From NCBI GenBank assembly GCA_021848385.1, contig JAJZUQ010000018.1:1-49525 (forward strand): DNA of 49,525 nt, given 5' to 3'. Position 1 is the stretch's first letter, and every line of letters starts with the position of its first letter. The notes beneath the pieces were generated by a model. The model saw nothing but the letters and a program-made list of their open reading frames with translations. It was not told the DNA's origin and ran no database searches. This document shows, piece after piece, positions 9,645-18,227 of this stretch. This stretch comes from Deltaproteobacteria bacterium. GTDB lineage: Bacteria; Desulfobacterota; Desulfuromonadia; Geobacterales; Geobacteraceae. The position numbers and the translations under genes were made by a program.

Positions 9645-11756
9645 ATGGAACTGAAAAAACGGAATCTGCTCCAGATGGCGTTCCTTGCCATTGTCACCAT
9701 TGCCGTATTTGCAGGTTCACTCCGCAACGGTTTCGTCTGGGATGACAACCTTTTTTTTATCGGCAAAAAGGTCTACAAAGAGTTCGACCTGTACCACATG
9801 TGGTTTTCCCTGGCAAACGGTGTGGAATACCTTCCGTTGCGGGATATGTCCTATGGCCTGGACTATCTGCTCTGGGGCGAACGTGCCTGGGGGTTCCATC
9901 TGACCAACCTCCTGCTGCATCTGGCGAATGCCGGTGCAGTCTATCTGCTTATGGCACAGCTGGTTACCATCCTCAGCCCGGCAGACGAAGATAGTTCTTT
10001 CGCCTCCAGACTGACACCGCTTCTTGCATCGCTGGCCTTTGCAGTGCACCCTCTCCAGGTCCAGGCGGTGAATTTCATAACCTGCCGGAACACGCTTCTT
10101 TCCGGCTGGTTCTTTCTGCTGGCCTGCCTTTTCTATGTGCGGTATCTCCGTGCGGGGGGACGGCTCGCCTATACCGGCGCCCTGCTGAGTTGTCTGGCTG
10201 CCTTCCTGTCCAAGGCTACCGCACTTAGCCTGCCGCTCGTATTGTTGCTGCTCGCCATTGTTGTGTGTCGCAGGGGTGTGCGCCAGCGGGTACTGTCCCT
10301 TGTTCCCTTTTTCATTCTCGCAGCCTGTTTCTTCGTAGCATTCCGCGAAATAGGTGCTCGCACGGCGGTAATCGACGAGAGTATTGTGGTGTTCAGCGCT
10401 TCAGACGTAGCCGGTAAACTATCTGTCGCCCTTCAGATCCCCCTGTTCTATCTCGGTAAACTCCTGGTACCGGTTAACCTTAGTGCCGAGTACGACACGG
10501 TGCTGGCCACGTCCTTTCTGTCAATGCGGGTGCTTGTAGCGTTTGGGGTTCTGGCAGGCCTGGCTTGTCTGGCGATACTGGTGCGGCGGAGCTTTTCATT
10601 CCTCGGGTTTTCTCTCTGCTGGTTTATCATTACCCTGCTGCCGGTCATGCACTTTTTCCCGACCAACCCGGTGGTTGCCGACCGTTATGCCTACCTCCCG
10701 ATAATTGGGTTTGCCATCTGCCTGGCGACATTCGTCGAGCGCCTCAAAACAGTCAGATGGGGACAGTTTGCTCCCTATGCGGCATGTGTCTTGATAGCAG
10801 CCTGGTCGGCCCAGTCAATAGCCTGCACCCGCGACTGGAGGTCAGATGTGACACTCTGGTCGGCCAATATCCGCACTGCGCCAAAACAGGTGAAGGGTTA
10901 TGGCAATCTGGCCGCTACTTATTGGGGTGCCGGTGAGAATGACAAGCTGTTCGCGGCTCTCGACCGCGGCAGGAACCACGTTTCTCTTGAATACCTGATC
11001 GCTTATTACCGGGGGATGGTTCATGCGCAACAGGGGGACCTTGTTGCTGCCAAAAATGATCTACAGGTTTCGCTTGACTATAGCGACAAGATGCTCAAGG
11101 CTCTGTACGCACTTGGATATGTGCAGCAGCGCCTGGGGAACTACGAGCAGGCTGCCGTAAACTATAATAAAGCGTTGCTTGTCCGTGACCTGGATGCTTC
11201 AGGGTATAAGAAGCAAGCGAGCGATAACCTTGCGGCAGTCAGCGCAAAACTTGCTCCACAACTTGCACCGTTGCGCAACAAGGTGGCCGCCAGACCTGAT
11301 GATGTCGAGGCCCGCCTGAAACTGGCGCTCAGACTCGATCAGCTCGGTTTCTTCGACGAGGCACTGACAAATTATCAGGCTGTCGAGCGGGGAGGAATTG
11401 TTCGCTGGCAGTTGTTTTACAATATGGCAAACGTTTACAAACAGTTGGAGAGGTTTCCCAAAGCAGCAACCTATTACGAAAAGTGTCTCGCCATCAATCC
11501 GGCGAATGTGGATGCGCTCAACAATCTTGGGGTTGTTTACAGGGAGTTGAAGGAATACCCGAAGGCCATCTCGGCCTTCCAGCGGGCATTGGAACGTGAC
11601 AACCGGTTTTCCTTCGCGTTGTACAACCTGGGGACAACCTATTTTCTTATGGGGGACAGGCAGAATGCTCTACGTACTTTTGAGCGTGCAGAGCAGCAGT
11701 TTCCCGAACTTACGGCACGCCTTAAGCCCTATCTGGTCGCACTGCATGAATCATAA
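9645..11756 (+). CDS. TMTC-like polytopic membrane protein with C-terminal TPRs (putative GT-C glycosyltransferase)
   Basis: A 703-residue inner-membrane protein. After the first membrane helix comes a WDD motif (residues 32-34), the position where GT-C glycosyltransferases carry catalytic acidic residues. Family signatures follow: HLTNLLLHLANA, FAVHPLQVQAVNFITCRN, and VADRYAYLPIIGFA near residue 345. Around ten hydrophobic helices occupy residues ~8-390; residues ~400-700 are tetratricopeptide repeats (NMANVYKQLERFPKAATYYE, NNLGVVYRELKEYPKAISAF). The layout is that of eukaryotic TMTC O-mannosyltransferases and the many bacterial relatives, whose lipid-linked donors and protein targets are mostly unknown. 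It is one of three paralogues in this window and lies between the ASKHA gene and purH. Glycosyltransferase activity is inference from fold-level similarity. Confidence 0.8.
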   Translation: MELKKRNLLQMAFLAIVTIAVFAGSLRNGFVWDDNLFFIGKKVYKEFDLYHMWFSLANGVEYLPLRDMSYGLDYLLWGERAWGFHLTNLLLHLANAGAVYLLMAQLVTILSPADEDSSFASRLTPLLASLAFAVHPLQVQAVNFITCRNTLLSGWFFLLACLFYVRYLRAGGRLAYTGALLSCLAAFLSKATALSLPLVLLLLAIVVCRRGVRQRVLSLVPFFILAACFFVAFREIGARTAVIDESIVVFSASDVAGKLSVALQIPLFYLGKLLVPVNLSAEYDTVLATSFLSMRVLVAFGVLAGLACLAILVRRSFSFLGFSLCWFIITLLPVMHFFPTNPVVADRYAYLPIIGFAICLATFVERLKTVRWGQFAPYAACVLIAAWSAQSIACTRDWRSDVTLWSANIRTAPKQVKGYGNLAATYWGAGENDKLFAALDRGRNHVSLEYLIAYYRGMVHAQQGDLVAAKNDLQVSLDYSDKMLKALYALGYVQQRLGNYEQAAVNYNKALLVRDLDASGYKKQASDNLAAVSAKLAPQLAPLRNKVAARPDDVEARLKLALRLDQLGFFDEALTNYQAVERGGIVRWQLFYNMANVYKQLERFPKAATYYEKCLAINPANVDALNNLGVVYRELKEYPKAISAFQRALERDNRFSFALYNLGTTYFLMGDRQNALRTFERAEQQFPELTARLKPYLVALHES

Positions 11757-11778
11757 ACATGCTTCTCGATTGCCCAAT

Positions 11779-11904
11779 AATTCGCTTTTGCATTCAAGAT
11801 GACATTTACGCGTAGGGGCGACCCTGGTGGTCGCCCCATCTGTGCCGAGTTTGTCCGGCACCAAGACCGAGGTTTTAGAGTCATCCTGAATGCAAAGCGG
11901 AATT
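11779..11904. mobile_element. MITE-like element with 25-bp inverted ends
   Basis: Termini AATTCGCTTTTGCATTCAAG... (11779-11803) and ...GAATGCAAAGCGGAATT (11880-11904) are inverted repeats matching at about 21 of 25 positions. The interior holds a strong hairpin, GGGGCGACC/GGTCGCCCC (11815-11837). At 126 bp there is no coding capacity. No target-site duplication can be assigned with confidence because the flanks are AT-repeats. It sits directly upstream of the purH ribosome-binding site. Confidence 0.65.
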
Positions 11905-11925
11905 AATTACACAAAGGAGTAGATC

Positions 11926-13491
11926 ATGGCAAAGATTACCCGTGCACTCATCAGCGTTTCTGACAAGACCGGCATCGTAGAATTCTCCCGGGAGTTGTCT
12001 TCTTTCGGCGTGGAGATTCTCTCCACTGGCGGTACCGCAAAAATGCTCCGCGAGGCGGGGCTGGCGGTGAAGGACGTTTCGGAATTCACCGGTTTTCCCG
12101 AGATGCTGGATGGCCGGGTCAAGACCCTCCATCCCAAGGTCCACGGCGGTCTCCTCGGCATGCGGGGCAACCCCGAGCACGTGGCGACCATGAAGGCCCA
12201 CGGCATCGAGCCGATCGACATGGTTGTGGTGAATCTCTACCCCTTCGAGGCGACGGTGGCCAAGCCGGGGTGCACCCTGGAGGATGCCATCGAGAACATC
12301 GACATCGGCGGCCCTACCATGCTCCGGTCGGCGGCCAAGAACAACGCCGACGTGACCGTCGTTGTGGACCACAACGACTACCGGACGGTGCTGGACGAGA
12401 TGAAAGCTTCCGGGGGCGCAGTGGCGCCGTCAACCAATTTTCGCCTGGCGGTGAAGGTCTACCAGCACACCGCTGCCTATGACGGTGCCATCTCCAACTG
12501 GCTGGGTAAAAAGCTCGGCGAGGAGGATGCGGAATTCCCGCCGACCCTTACCTTCCAGTTCAAAAAGGCCCAGGGAATGCGCTACGGCGAGAATCCCCAC
12601 CAGTCGGCGGCCTTTTACGTGGAACGGGATGTGAAGGAGGCGTCGGTGTCCACCGCCCGCCAGCTCCAGGGAAAGGAGCTTTCCTACAACAACATCGGCG
12701 ACACCGATGCTGCCCTGGAGTGTGTCAAGCAGTTCAACGAGGGGCCGGCCTGTGTCATCGTCAAGCATGCCAATCCCTGCGGTGTGGCCATCGGTTCGAC
12801 GCTGCTGGAGGCCTATGACCGTGCCCACAAGACCGATCCCGAATCGGCCTTCGGCGGAATCATCGCCTTCAACGGCGAGCTGGACGAGGCGACGGCACAG
12901 GCCATCGTGGAGAGGCAGTTCGTAGAGGTGATTATCGCCCCGAAGGTTTCCGCAGCGGCCAGCGCGGTGGTGGCGGCCAAGAAAAACGTGCGGCTCCTGG
13001 AGTGTGGCCAATGGTCGGCCGAGCCGGGGCAGCGCCTCGACATGAAGCGGGTCAACGGCGGTCTGCTGGTCCAGGATGTCGACCTCTCCCTCCACGGTGA
13101 GCTGAAGGTCGTGACCAAACGGCAGCCGACGGAGAAGGAGATGATCGACCTCCTCTTCACCTGGCGGGTGGCAAAATTCGTCAAGTCCAACGCCATCGTC
13201 TACGGCCGGGACGGCATGACCATCGGCGTCGGCGCCGGTCAGATGAGCCGGGTCAACTCGGCCCGTATCGCCGCCATCAAGGCGGAGAATGCCGGACTTG
13301 AGGTGAAGGGTGCGGTCATGGCCTCCGACGCCTTCTTCCCGTTCCGGGACGGCCTGGACAACGCGGCCGAGGCAGGGATCAGGGCGGTCATCCAGCCGGG
13401 GGGGAGCATGCGGGACGCGGAGGTCATCGCCGCCGCCGACGAGCATGACATCGCCATGGTCTTCACGGCCATGCGCCATTTCCGGCACTGA
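11926..13491 (+). CDS. purH: Bifunctional AICAR transformylase / IMP cyclohydrolase PurH
   Basis: Catalyses the last two steps of IMP synthesis. Residues 1-~195 are the MGS-like cyclohydrolase domain ([60 protein letters not shown]); residues ~200-521 are the transformylase ([15 protein letters not shown], the catalytic KH in [41 protein letters not shown]). Family length is 510-530. AAAGGAG lies 8 bases before the ATG. The pur genes here are interrupted by a TMTC-like gene between purH and purD. Confidence 0.98.
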   Translation: MAKITRALISVSDKTGIVEFSRELSSFGVEILSTGGTAKMLREAGLAVKDVSEFTGFPEMLDGRVKTLHPKVHGGLLGMRGNPEHVATMKAHGIEPIDMVVVNLYPFEATVAKPGCTLEDAIENIDIGGPTMLRSAAKNNADVTVVVDHNDYRTVLDEMKASGGAVAPSTNFRLAVKVYQHTAAYDGAISNWLGKKLGEEDAEFPPTLTFQFKKAQGMRYGENPHQSAAFYVERDVKEASVSTARQLQGKELSYNNIGDTDAALECVKQFNEGPACVIVKHANPCGVAIGSTLLEAYDRAHKTDPESAFGGIIAFNGELDEATAQAIVERQFVEVIIAPKVSAAASAVVAAKKNVRLLECGQWSAEPGQRLDMKRVNGGLLVQDVDLSLHGELKVVTKRQPTEKEMIDLLFTWRVAKFVKSNAIVYGRDGMTIGVGAGQMSRVNSARIAAIKAENAGLEVKGAVMASDAFFPFRDGLDNAAEAGIRAVIQPGGSMRDAEVIAAADEHDIAMVFTAMRHFRH

Positions 13492-13534
13492 CGGTGGCTC
13501 TTTCCTCATGGGACAGTCTCACACCGGTTCATAA

Positions 13535-15400
13535 ATGAAAATCCAGGCGTTTGACAGAATCAAACCGCATCTGGTGCCGCTCCTCATCTTATTCGTGGTC
13601 GGTTGGGGTGTTTATGGGGCGAGTCTCGGGCATCAGTTCCTTTCCAATTGGGACGATAACAAGTATGTGACTGCCAACGAGGCGGTCCATGGATTTACGT
13701 TTGCCCATGTCAAGGCGGTTTTCAGCACGTTTTACGTCGGTAATTATGCTCCGGTGCAGATGTTGTCGTACATGCTCGATTACAGCGTGTGGGGGCTTAG
13801 CCCCAGCGGTTTTATCTTCAGCAATATTCTCCTGCATCTCCTCAACGCCCTGCTTTTATATGGCGTGATGTTTGCGATTACCGGTCGACGATTGGGATCT
13901 TTTTTTGCGGCAGCGCTGTTCATGCTCCACCCGGTTCAGGTCGAGTCAGTGGCCTGGATATCCCAACGCAAGAACCTCTTGGCAATGTTCTTTTTCCTTC
14001 TCTCTTGGAGGGGGTACATACATTACCGGCGTGCCGCTACCGGCAGAGGGGCATATGCATTGTCATTGCTGGCTTTTGCAGCGGCCCTGCTTGCCAAGTC
14101 GATAGCCGTGGTTGCGCCGGTGGTTTTCCTTCTCTATGATTTCAGTTGTATCGACCGGGAAGGACGTCGGCATTGGATCGCCAACAAGATTCCCTATCTT
14201 GTGGCTGCGGCTGTTGTGGCTGGAATCGCGCTGGTCAGCCAACGACCGGAATATGGTGGAGGGATGACCAGCTATCATGGGGGGGGGCCGTGGGCGACAC
14301 TTTTTACCATGCTACCGGTGTTCGTCACGTACCTGCGCCTCCTTATCTGGCCAGCCGGTTTGAGTGCCGTCTACACGCCTCCCATTAAGACCTCTCCTGA
14401 TGGGCAGGTGATCCTTGCCTTGCTGATTCTGCTTGCGCTGGTTGCAGTTCTCTGGAGGATCAGTCGTCGAGACCGGTTATTTATGCTCGGGGCAGGGTCC
14501 TTTTTCGTGGCATTATTGCCGGTATCCCAGGTTGTTCCGCTTATAACCCTGATGAACGACCGCTATCTTTATTTCCCGCTCGTGGGTGCCGGCATCGTGT
14601 TCGGTCTGCTGGTCGATCGATGCGATGCGGCTCTTGCCGGTCACGGCAAGACCATACTTCATGGTGGTCTTTGTTTTATTATGGTTGTTCTGGCGGTTCT
14701 TTCTGCCCAGCGTTCAAAGGTTTGGTATGATGCGGTGACGCTCTGGACTGATACAGTAGCGAAGGCACCCGAAAGCACGGTAGCCTGGTTCGGGCTTGGC
14801 AATGCAGTGCAAAATGCCGTGCAACCGGATCAGGCGGGTCAGGCTCTGGCTGCCTATGAAAAGGCCCTGGCTCTTGATCGTACGTATCGAGATGCCTTGG
14901 ACAACATCAGCTACCTTCATCTGATGCGTGGCGAATTTGCCAAAGCCCGTGGCTATTTAGAGTCGGAAGTAACGATGTATCCAGACCTTGCAGATGCCTG
15001 GACGAACCTCGGGGTAAGTGCTTACTTGCAGAGAGATTTCAAAAGAGCAGAGACAGTGTTCTCAAAGGTAAACAGTCTTCGACCGGGATTGCCTCAAAAT
15101 CTCATTGCCATGGCGAATGTCAACCTGCATCTTGGTCGGACAGCAACGGCGGACGAATTCTACCTCCGGGCTATTTCCGCCGGCAAATCCTCGGCAGAGC
15201 TCTTATACGGTCAGGGAGCTTACGCGGCTCTCAAGGGGGAGAATGCGATTGCTCTCGAATACCTGGGCCGAGCCGTCGCTGCAGGTTATCGAGATTGTGT
15301 CTATATGCGACATGACCCTGATCTCGATGGGTTGCGCCAGTCGCAAGGATTGCAGCGTCTTATTGATTCCAGCTGTCGATTTGTCAGCAGTGGTCAATAA
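13535..15400 (+). CDS. TMTC-like membrane protein with TPRs, second copy
   Basis: A 621-residue paralogue of the protein at 9645. NWDDNKYV (Asp40-Asp41) follows the first helix, then SNILLHLLNALLLYG, FMLHPVQVESVAWISQRKNLLA, MNDRYLYFPLVGAGIVFG and a C-terminal TPR region (AYEKALALDRTYRDALDNIS, DAWTNLGVSAYLQRDFKRAE). HPxQxxSVxxIxxRKxLL is the signature shared by all three copies. A likely GT-C glycosyltransferase of the inner membrane with periplasmic or cytoplasmic TPRs; donor and acceptor are unknown. It lies 43 nt after purH and 117 nt before purD on the same strand, so it may ride on the pur transcript. Divergence from its neighbour suggests an old duplication rather than a recent one. Confidence 0.8.
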   Translation: MKIQAFDRIKPHLVPLLILFVVGWGVYGASLGHQFLSNWDDNKYVTANEAVHGFTFAHVKAVFSTFYVGNYAPVQMLSYMLDYSVWGLSPSGFIFSNILLHLLNALLLYGVMFAITGRRLGSFFAAALFMLHPVQVESVAWISQRKNLLAMFFFLLSWRGYIHYRRAATGRGAYALSLLAFAAALLAKSIAVVAPVVFLLYDFSCIDREGRRHWIANKIPYLVAAAVVAGIALVSQRPEYGGGMTSYHGGGPWATLFTMLPVFVTYLRLLIWPAGLSAVYTPPIKTSPDGQVILALLILLALVAVLWRISRRDRLFMLGAGSFFVALLPVSQVVPLITLMNDRYLYFPLVGAGIVFGLLVDRCDAALAGHGKTILHGGLCFIMVVLAVLSAQRSKVWYDAVTLWTDTVAKAPESTVAWFGLGNAVQNAVQPDQAGQALAAYEKALALDRTYRDALDNISYLHLMRGEFAKARGYLESEVTMYPDLADAWTNLGVSAYLQRDFKRAETVFSKVNSLRPGLPQNLIAMANVNLHLGRTATADEFYLRAISAGKSSAELLYGQGAYAALKGENAIALEYLGRAVAAGYRDCVYMRHDPDLDGLRQSQGLQRLIDSSCRFVSSGQ

Positions 15401-15517
15401 CGTTTTATGTGGATGTCAAGCCTTGCGCGAGCAGGTATGTTGTGTGGATAGGAATACGAAGTTGCACTCTTTTTGTGGTATGGCAGGCACACAGTTGAAT
15501 AACTGAGAGGAGCTGTT

Positions 15518-16795
15518 ATGAAAATACTGGTTATCGGCAGCGGCGGGCGGGAGCACGCGCTGGTCTGGAAAATAGCCCAATCACCCCTGGTGGAGAAGCT
15601 CTACTGCGCACCGGGAAATCCCGGCATCGGCCTGCTGGCGGAGAATGTCGCCATCGGGGTGGACGACCTGCCGGGACTTCTGGCCTTTGCCCGGCGGGAA
15701 AACATCGATCTCACGGTCGTCGGACCGGAAATCCCCCTCTCCCTGGGGATAGTTGACCTGTTCGAGGAGTACGGGCTGAAGATATTCGGCGCCCGGCGCA
15801 ATGCGGCGCTGATCGAGGCGAGCAAGGCCTTTTCCAAGGACCTGATGAAGAAATACAACGTGCCGACCGCTGCCTACGAAGTGTTCACCGCAGTCGAGCC
15901 TGCAGTAGCCTTCATCGACCGGCTCGGTGTTCCCATCGTCATCAAAGCCGACGGACTGGCGGCCGGAAAGGGTGTCATCATTGCCCAGACCAGGGACGAG
16001 GCGGTTGAGGCGGTCACCGACATGCTGTCGGGGAATGCCTTCGGCGAGGCCGGTTCCCGCGTGGTGGTAGAGGAGTTCCTGAAGGGTGAAGAAGCGTCGT
16101 TCCTTGCCTTCACCGACGGGAAGAATATCATCCCCCTGGCGAGCGCCCAGGACCACAAGGCGGTTTTCGATGGGGACACCGGCCCCAATACCGGCGGCAT
16201 GGGGGCTTATTCGCCGGCGCCGGTAGTAACCCCGGCCATTCACGAGAAGGCGATGGTCGAAGTCATGCGCCGCACCGTGGACGGCATGGCGGCAGAGGGC
16301 CGTCCCTACCGGGGGGTCCTCTACGCCGGCCTGATGATCGACGGTGACCAGGTGAAGACCCTGGAGTTCAACGCCCGTTTCGGCGACCCGGAATGCCAGC
16401 CCCTCCTGATGCGAATGAAATCGGACATCGTGCCGATCCTCCTTGCCGTTGCCGAGGGTGACATCAGCCAGGTAACAATAGATTGGCACGACCGGGCGGC
16501 GGTCTGCGTCGTCATGGCGAGCGGCGGGTATCCGGGAGAATGCCGCAAAGGTGATGTGATCCGTGGGCTGGATGCTGCGGCGCAAATTCCTGATGTGGTG
16601 GTATTCCATGCAGGGACGGCGCTCAAGGGAGGAGAAACGGTCACCAGCGGCGGCCGGGTCCTCGGTGTAACCGCCCTGGGGGGAACGGTCCGGGAGGCGA
16701 TCGATCGCGCCTACCAGGGAGTCGCCGCCATCAGCTGGGAAGGGGTACACTATCGCAGGGATATCGGGGGGAAGGCTTTAGGCCGGGACTTGTAA
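15518..16795 (+). CDS. purD: Phosphoribosylamine-glycine ligase PurD
   Basis: ATP-grasp ligase forming glycinamide ribonucleotide. At 425 residues it is complete: KILVIGSGGREHALVWKI at the N terminus, DLTVVGPEIPLSLGIVD, VIKADGLAAGKGVI, EEFLKGEEASFLAFTDG, GPNTGGMGAYSPAP, and EFNARFGDPECQPLL near the metal site. GAGAGGAG precedes the ATG at suitable spacing. Its last codons and the sequence after the stop run into GGGACCC/GGGACTC heptamer-like repeats, which fill the gap to purE. Confidence 0.98.
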   Translation: MKILVIGSGGREHALVWKIAQSPLVEKLYCAPGNPGIGLLAENVAIGVDDLPGLLAFARRENIDLTVVGPEIPLSLGIVDLFEEYGLKIFGARRNAALIEASKAFSKDLMKKYNVPTAAYEVFTAVEPAVAFIDRLGVPIVIKADGLAAGKGVIIAQTRDEAVEAVTDMLSGNAFGEAGSRVVVEEFLKGEEASFLAFTDGKNIIPLASAQDHKAVFDGDTGPNTGGMGAYSPAPVVTPAIHEKAMVEVMRRTVDGMAAEGRPYRGVLYAGLMIDGDQVKTLEFNARFGDPECQPLLMRMKSDIVPILLAVAEGDISQVTIDWHDRAAVCVVMASGGYPGECRKGDVIRGLDAAAQIPDVVVFHAGTALKGGETVTSGGRVLGVTALGGTVREAIDRAYQGVAAISWEGVHYRRDIGGKALGRDL

Positions 16796-16965
16796 AGCCG
16801 GGACCCGGGAACTGGTAAACTCGACGGGACTCGTGATCCAGGACCCGGTACTCGTAAAAACTTAAACCGGGACCTGGGATCCGGGACTCATAACAACAAC
16901 ATCTGAATAATGTGACCATTCAACGGTAACGGATTACGCTTTCCGGGTCCCGAGTCCCGGCCTCA
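16781..16965. repeat. Degenerate GGGACYN heptamer region between purD and purE
   Basis: CCGGGACTTG, CCGGGACCC, CGGGACTCG, CCAGGACCCGG, CCGGGACCTGG and CCGGGACTC recur from the end of purD (16781) to 16892. At 16943-16960 they reappear inverted (CCGGGTCCCGAGTCCCGG). The middle, 16893-16940, is unrelated and AT-rich. Inverted layout as at 3992-4085, but the period is more eroded. Confidence 0.65.
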
Positions 16966-16979
16966 TAAAGGAGTTTGTA

Positions 16980-17480
16980 ATGGCAAATCCACTGGTATTA
17001 ATAGTAATGGGGAGCGATTCCGATCTGCCGATCATGGAGGAAGGGGCAAAGGTCCTGGCCGAATTCGGCGTCTCCTATGAGATGAGGATATCGTCGGCCC
17101 ACCGCTGTCCCCATAAGACGGCGGCACTCGCTTCAGGCGCGGCAGGGCGGGGGATCAGGGTGATCATTGCCGGCGCCGGTATGGCGGCACATCTGGCTGG
17201 GGTCATCGCGGCGGAAACCACCCTTCCCATAATCGGCGTCCCCATTGGCGGCGGGTCGCTCAACGGTGTCGATGCTCTCTATGCCATGGTGCAGATGCCG
17301 GCGGGAATACCGGTGGCGACCATGGCCATTGGCAAGGCGGGGGCCAAGAATGCTGCCCTGTTCGCCATCCAGATGCTGGCGCTTCACGATGCCGGCCTGG
17401 CCGACGCCCTCGTCAGTCACCGGGAAAAGATGGCACTGGAAGTGGAAGCGAAGGACCAGGCTTTGCAAGCTTCCCGGTAG
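16980..17480 (+). CDS. purE: N5-carboxyaminoimidazole ribonucleotide mutase PurE
   Basis: Class I PurE, 166 residues. Signatures: IVMGSDSDLPIMEEGAKVL, the catalytic SAHRCP, IIAGAGMAAHLAGVIAAETT, GVPIGGGSLNGVDALYAMVQMP, and GKAGAKNAALFAIQML. It rearranges N5-CAIR to CAIR; the partner PurK is not in the window. AAAGGAG lies 6 bases before the ATG. It is the last pur gene; REP-like hairpins follow it. Confidence 0.97.
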   Translation: MANPLVLIVMGSDSDLPIMEEGAKVLAEFGVSYEMRISSAHRCPHKTAALASGAAGRGIRVIIAGAGMAAHLAGVIAAETTLPIIGVPIGGGSLNGVDALYAMVQMPAGIPVATMAIGKAGAKNAALFAIQMLALHDAGLADALVSHREKMALEVEAKDQALQASR

Positions 17481-17525
17481 CCGACCGTGAATTTCCACCG
17501 CTACTGTGCAGGCCGAAAACTCGAT

Positions 17526-17614
17526 CCTCCCCTTAGTTTAAGGGGAGGTCGGGAGGGGTTAACACCCCCCAGCATATCGTAACTCCCCCCGCCCCCTCTT
17601 ATCCTAAGAGGGGG
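17526..17614. repeat. Two GC-rich REP-like palindromes
   Basis: CCTCCCCTTA-GTT-TAAGGGGAGG (17526-17548) and CCCCCTCTTA-TCC-TAAGAGGGGG (17592-17614), with CGGGAGGGGTTAACACCCCCC between them. No T-tract follows either, so these are not standard terminators. Similar palindromes are at 22586-22620 and 28087-28107. They occupy much of the 302-bp purE-ppcA gap; the rest (17615-17770) shows a TTGACA at 17716 but no convincing -10 at proper spacing. Confidence 0.75.
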
Positions 17615-17782
17615 TGCCACCGCGAGCATAGCGAAGCAGGGGTTGGAGTGGAAGTTGTTGTTAGAGTTAATCCGTGTTAACGTGCACTGGGAGAGGCGGT
17701 ACGGGACATTTTTTCTTGACAACGCCACTGTTGTGTATTAGCTTTGCCGCGGTTTACATTACTGATGGAGGAGGTGAAATCA

Positions 17783-18055
17783 ATGAAGAAGATTTTTGTT
17801 GCGATGGCGCTTACGCTCATCTGCGCAGTGGCCGCCATGGCTGCTGACACGATCTCCTTGCCGGCCAAAAACGGCAACGTAACCTTCAATCACAAGAAGC
17901 ATCAGGAAACGCTGAAGGATTGCAAGGCATGCCACGAGAAAGGCCCCGGCAAGATCGAGGGTTTTGGCAAAGATGCTGCTCACAAACTCTGCAAAGGCTG
18001 CCACGAAGTGAAGAAGGCCGGCCCGACCAAGTGCGGTGAGTGTCACAAGAAGTAA
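17783..18055 (+). CDS. ppcA: PpcA-type periplasmic triheme cytochrome c7
   Basis: A 90-residue precursor: signal peptide MKKIFVAMALTLICAVAAMA and a 70-residue mature chain with three haem motifs, CKACH (47-51), CKGCH (70-74) and CGECH (84-88). The mature chain closely matches Geobacter PpcA in pattern (GNVTFNHKKHQ, HEKGPGKIEGFGK, GPTKCGECHKK). It shuttles electrons across the periplasm between inner-membrane quinol oxidation and outer-membrane conduits. The start at 17783 is fixed by GGAGGAGGTG 6 bases upstream and by the signal peptide; an upstream in-frame ATG at 17744 would add 13 residues before it. It has its own terminator, so it is probably monocistronic and highly expressed. Confidence 0.95.
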   Translation: MKKIFVAMALTLICAVAAMAADTISLPAKNGNVTFNHKKHQETLKDCKACHEKGPGKIEGFGKDAAHKLCKGCHEVKKAGPTKCGECHKK

Positions 18056-18082
18056 TCCGTTTCAAGCTTTCAGAAACAACGG

Positions 18083-18117
18083 AAAAGGGGTAACAGGATT
18101 CTTGTTATCCCTTTTTC
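18083..18117 (+). terminator. Rho-independent terminator after ppcA
   Basis: AAAAGGGGTAACA - GGATTCT - TGTTATCCCTTTTT: a hairpin with G-U pairs and a T-rich 3' side, 28 nt after the ppcA stop. Confidence 0.85.
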
Positions 18118-18171
18118 TTACTCATAAAATGCATTAGTAAAATTAAATTATCCTTTTTGCGCTGTTTTGCA

Positions 18172-18177
18172 TATAAT
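18172..18177 (+). promoter_or_regulatory. Candidate -10 box for the resB-ccsA operon
   Basis: A perfect TATAAT sits in the AT-rich gap between the ppcA terminator and resB, 51 nt before the resB start codon. The -35 at 17-18 bp spacing (TTATCC-like) is weak, so this is tentative. Confidence 0.4.
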
Positions 18178-18227
18178 GCGCTGATGCTGTAAGCGGCATC
18201 AGACCATTAATGATTCAGGAGAACAAC

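Noticed and set aside
17716..17743. Sigma-70 promoter for ppcA (TTGACA with TATTAG)
   Set aside because: The -35 is perfect, but the only good -10-like hexamer is 14 bp away, too short; left unassigned.
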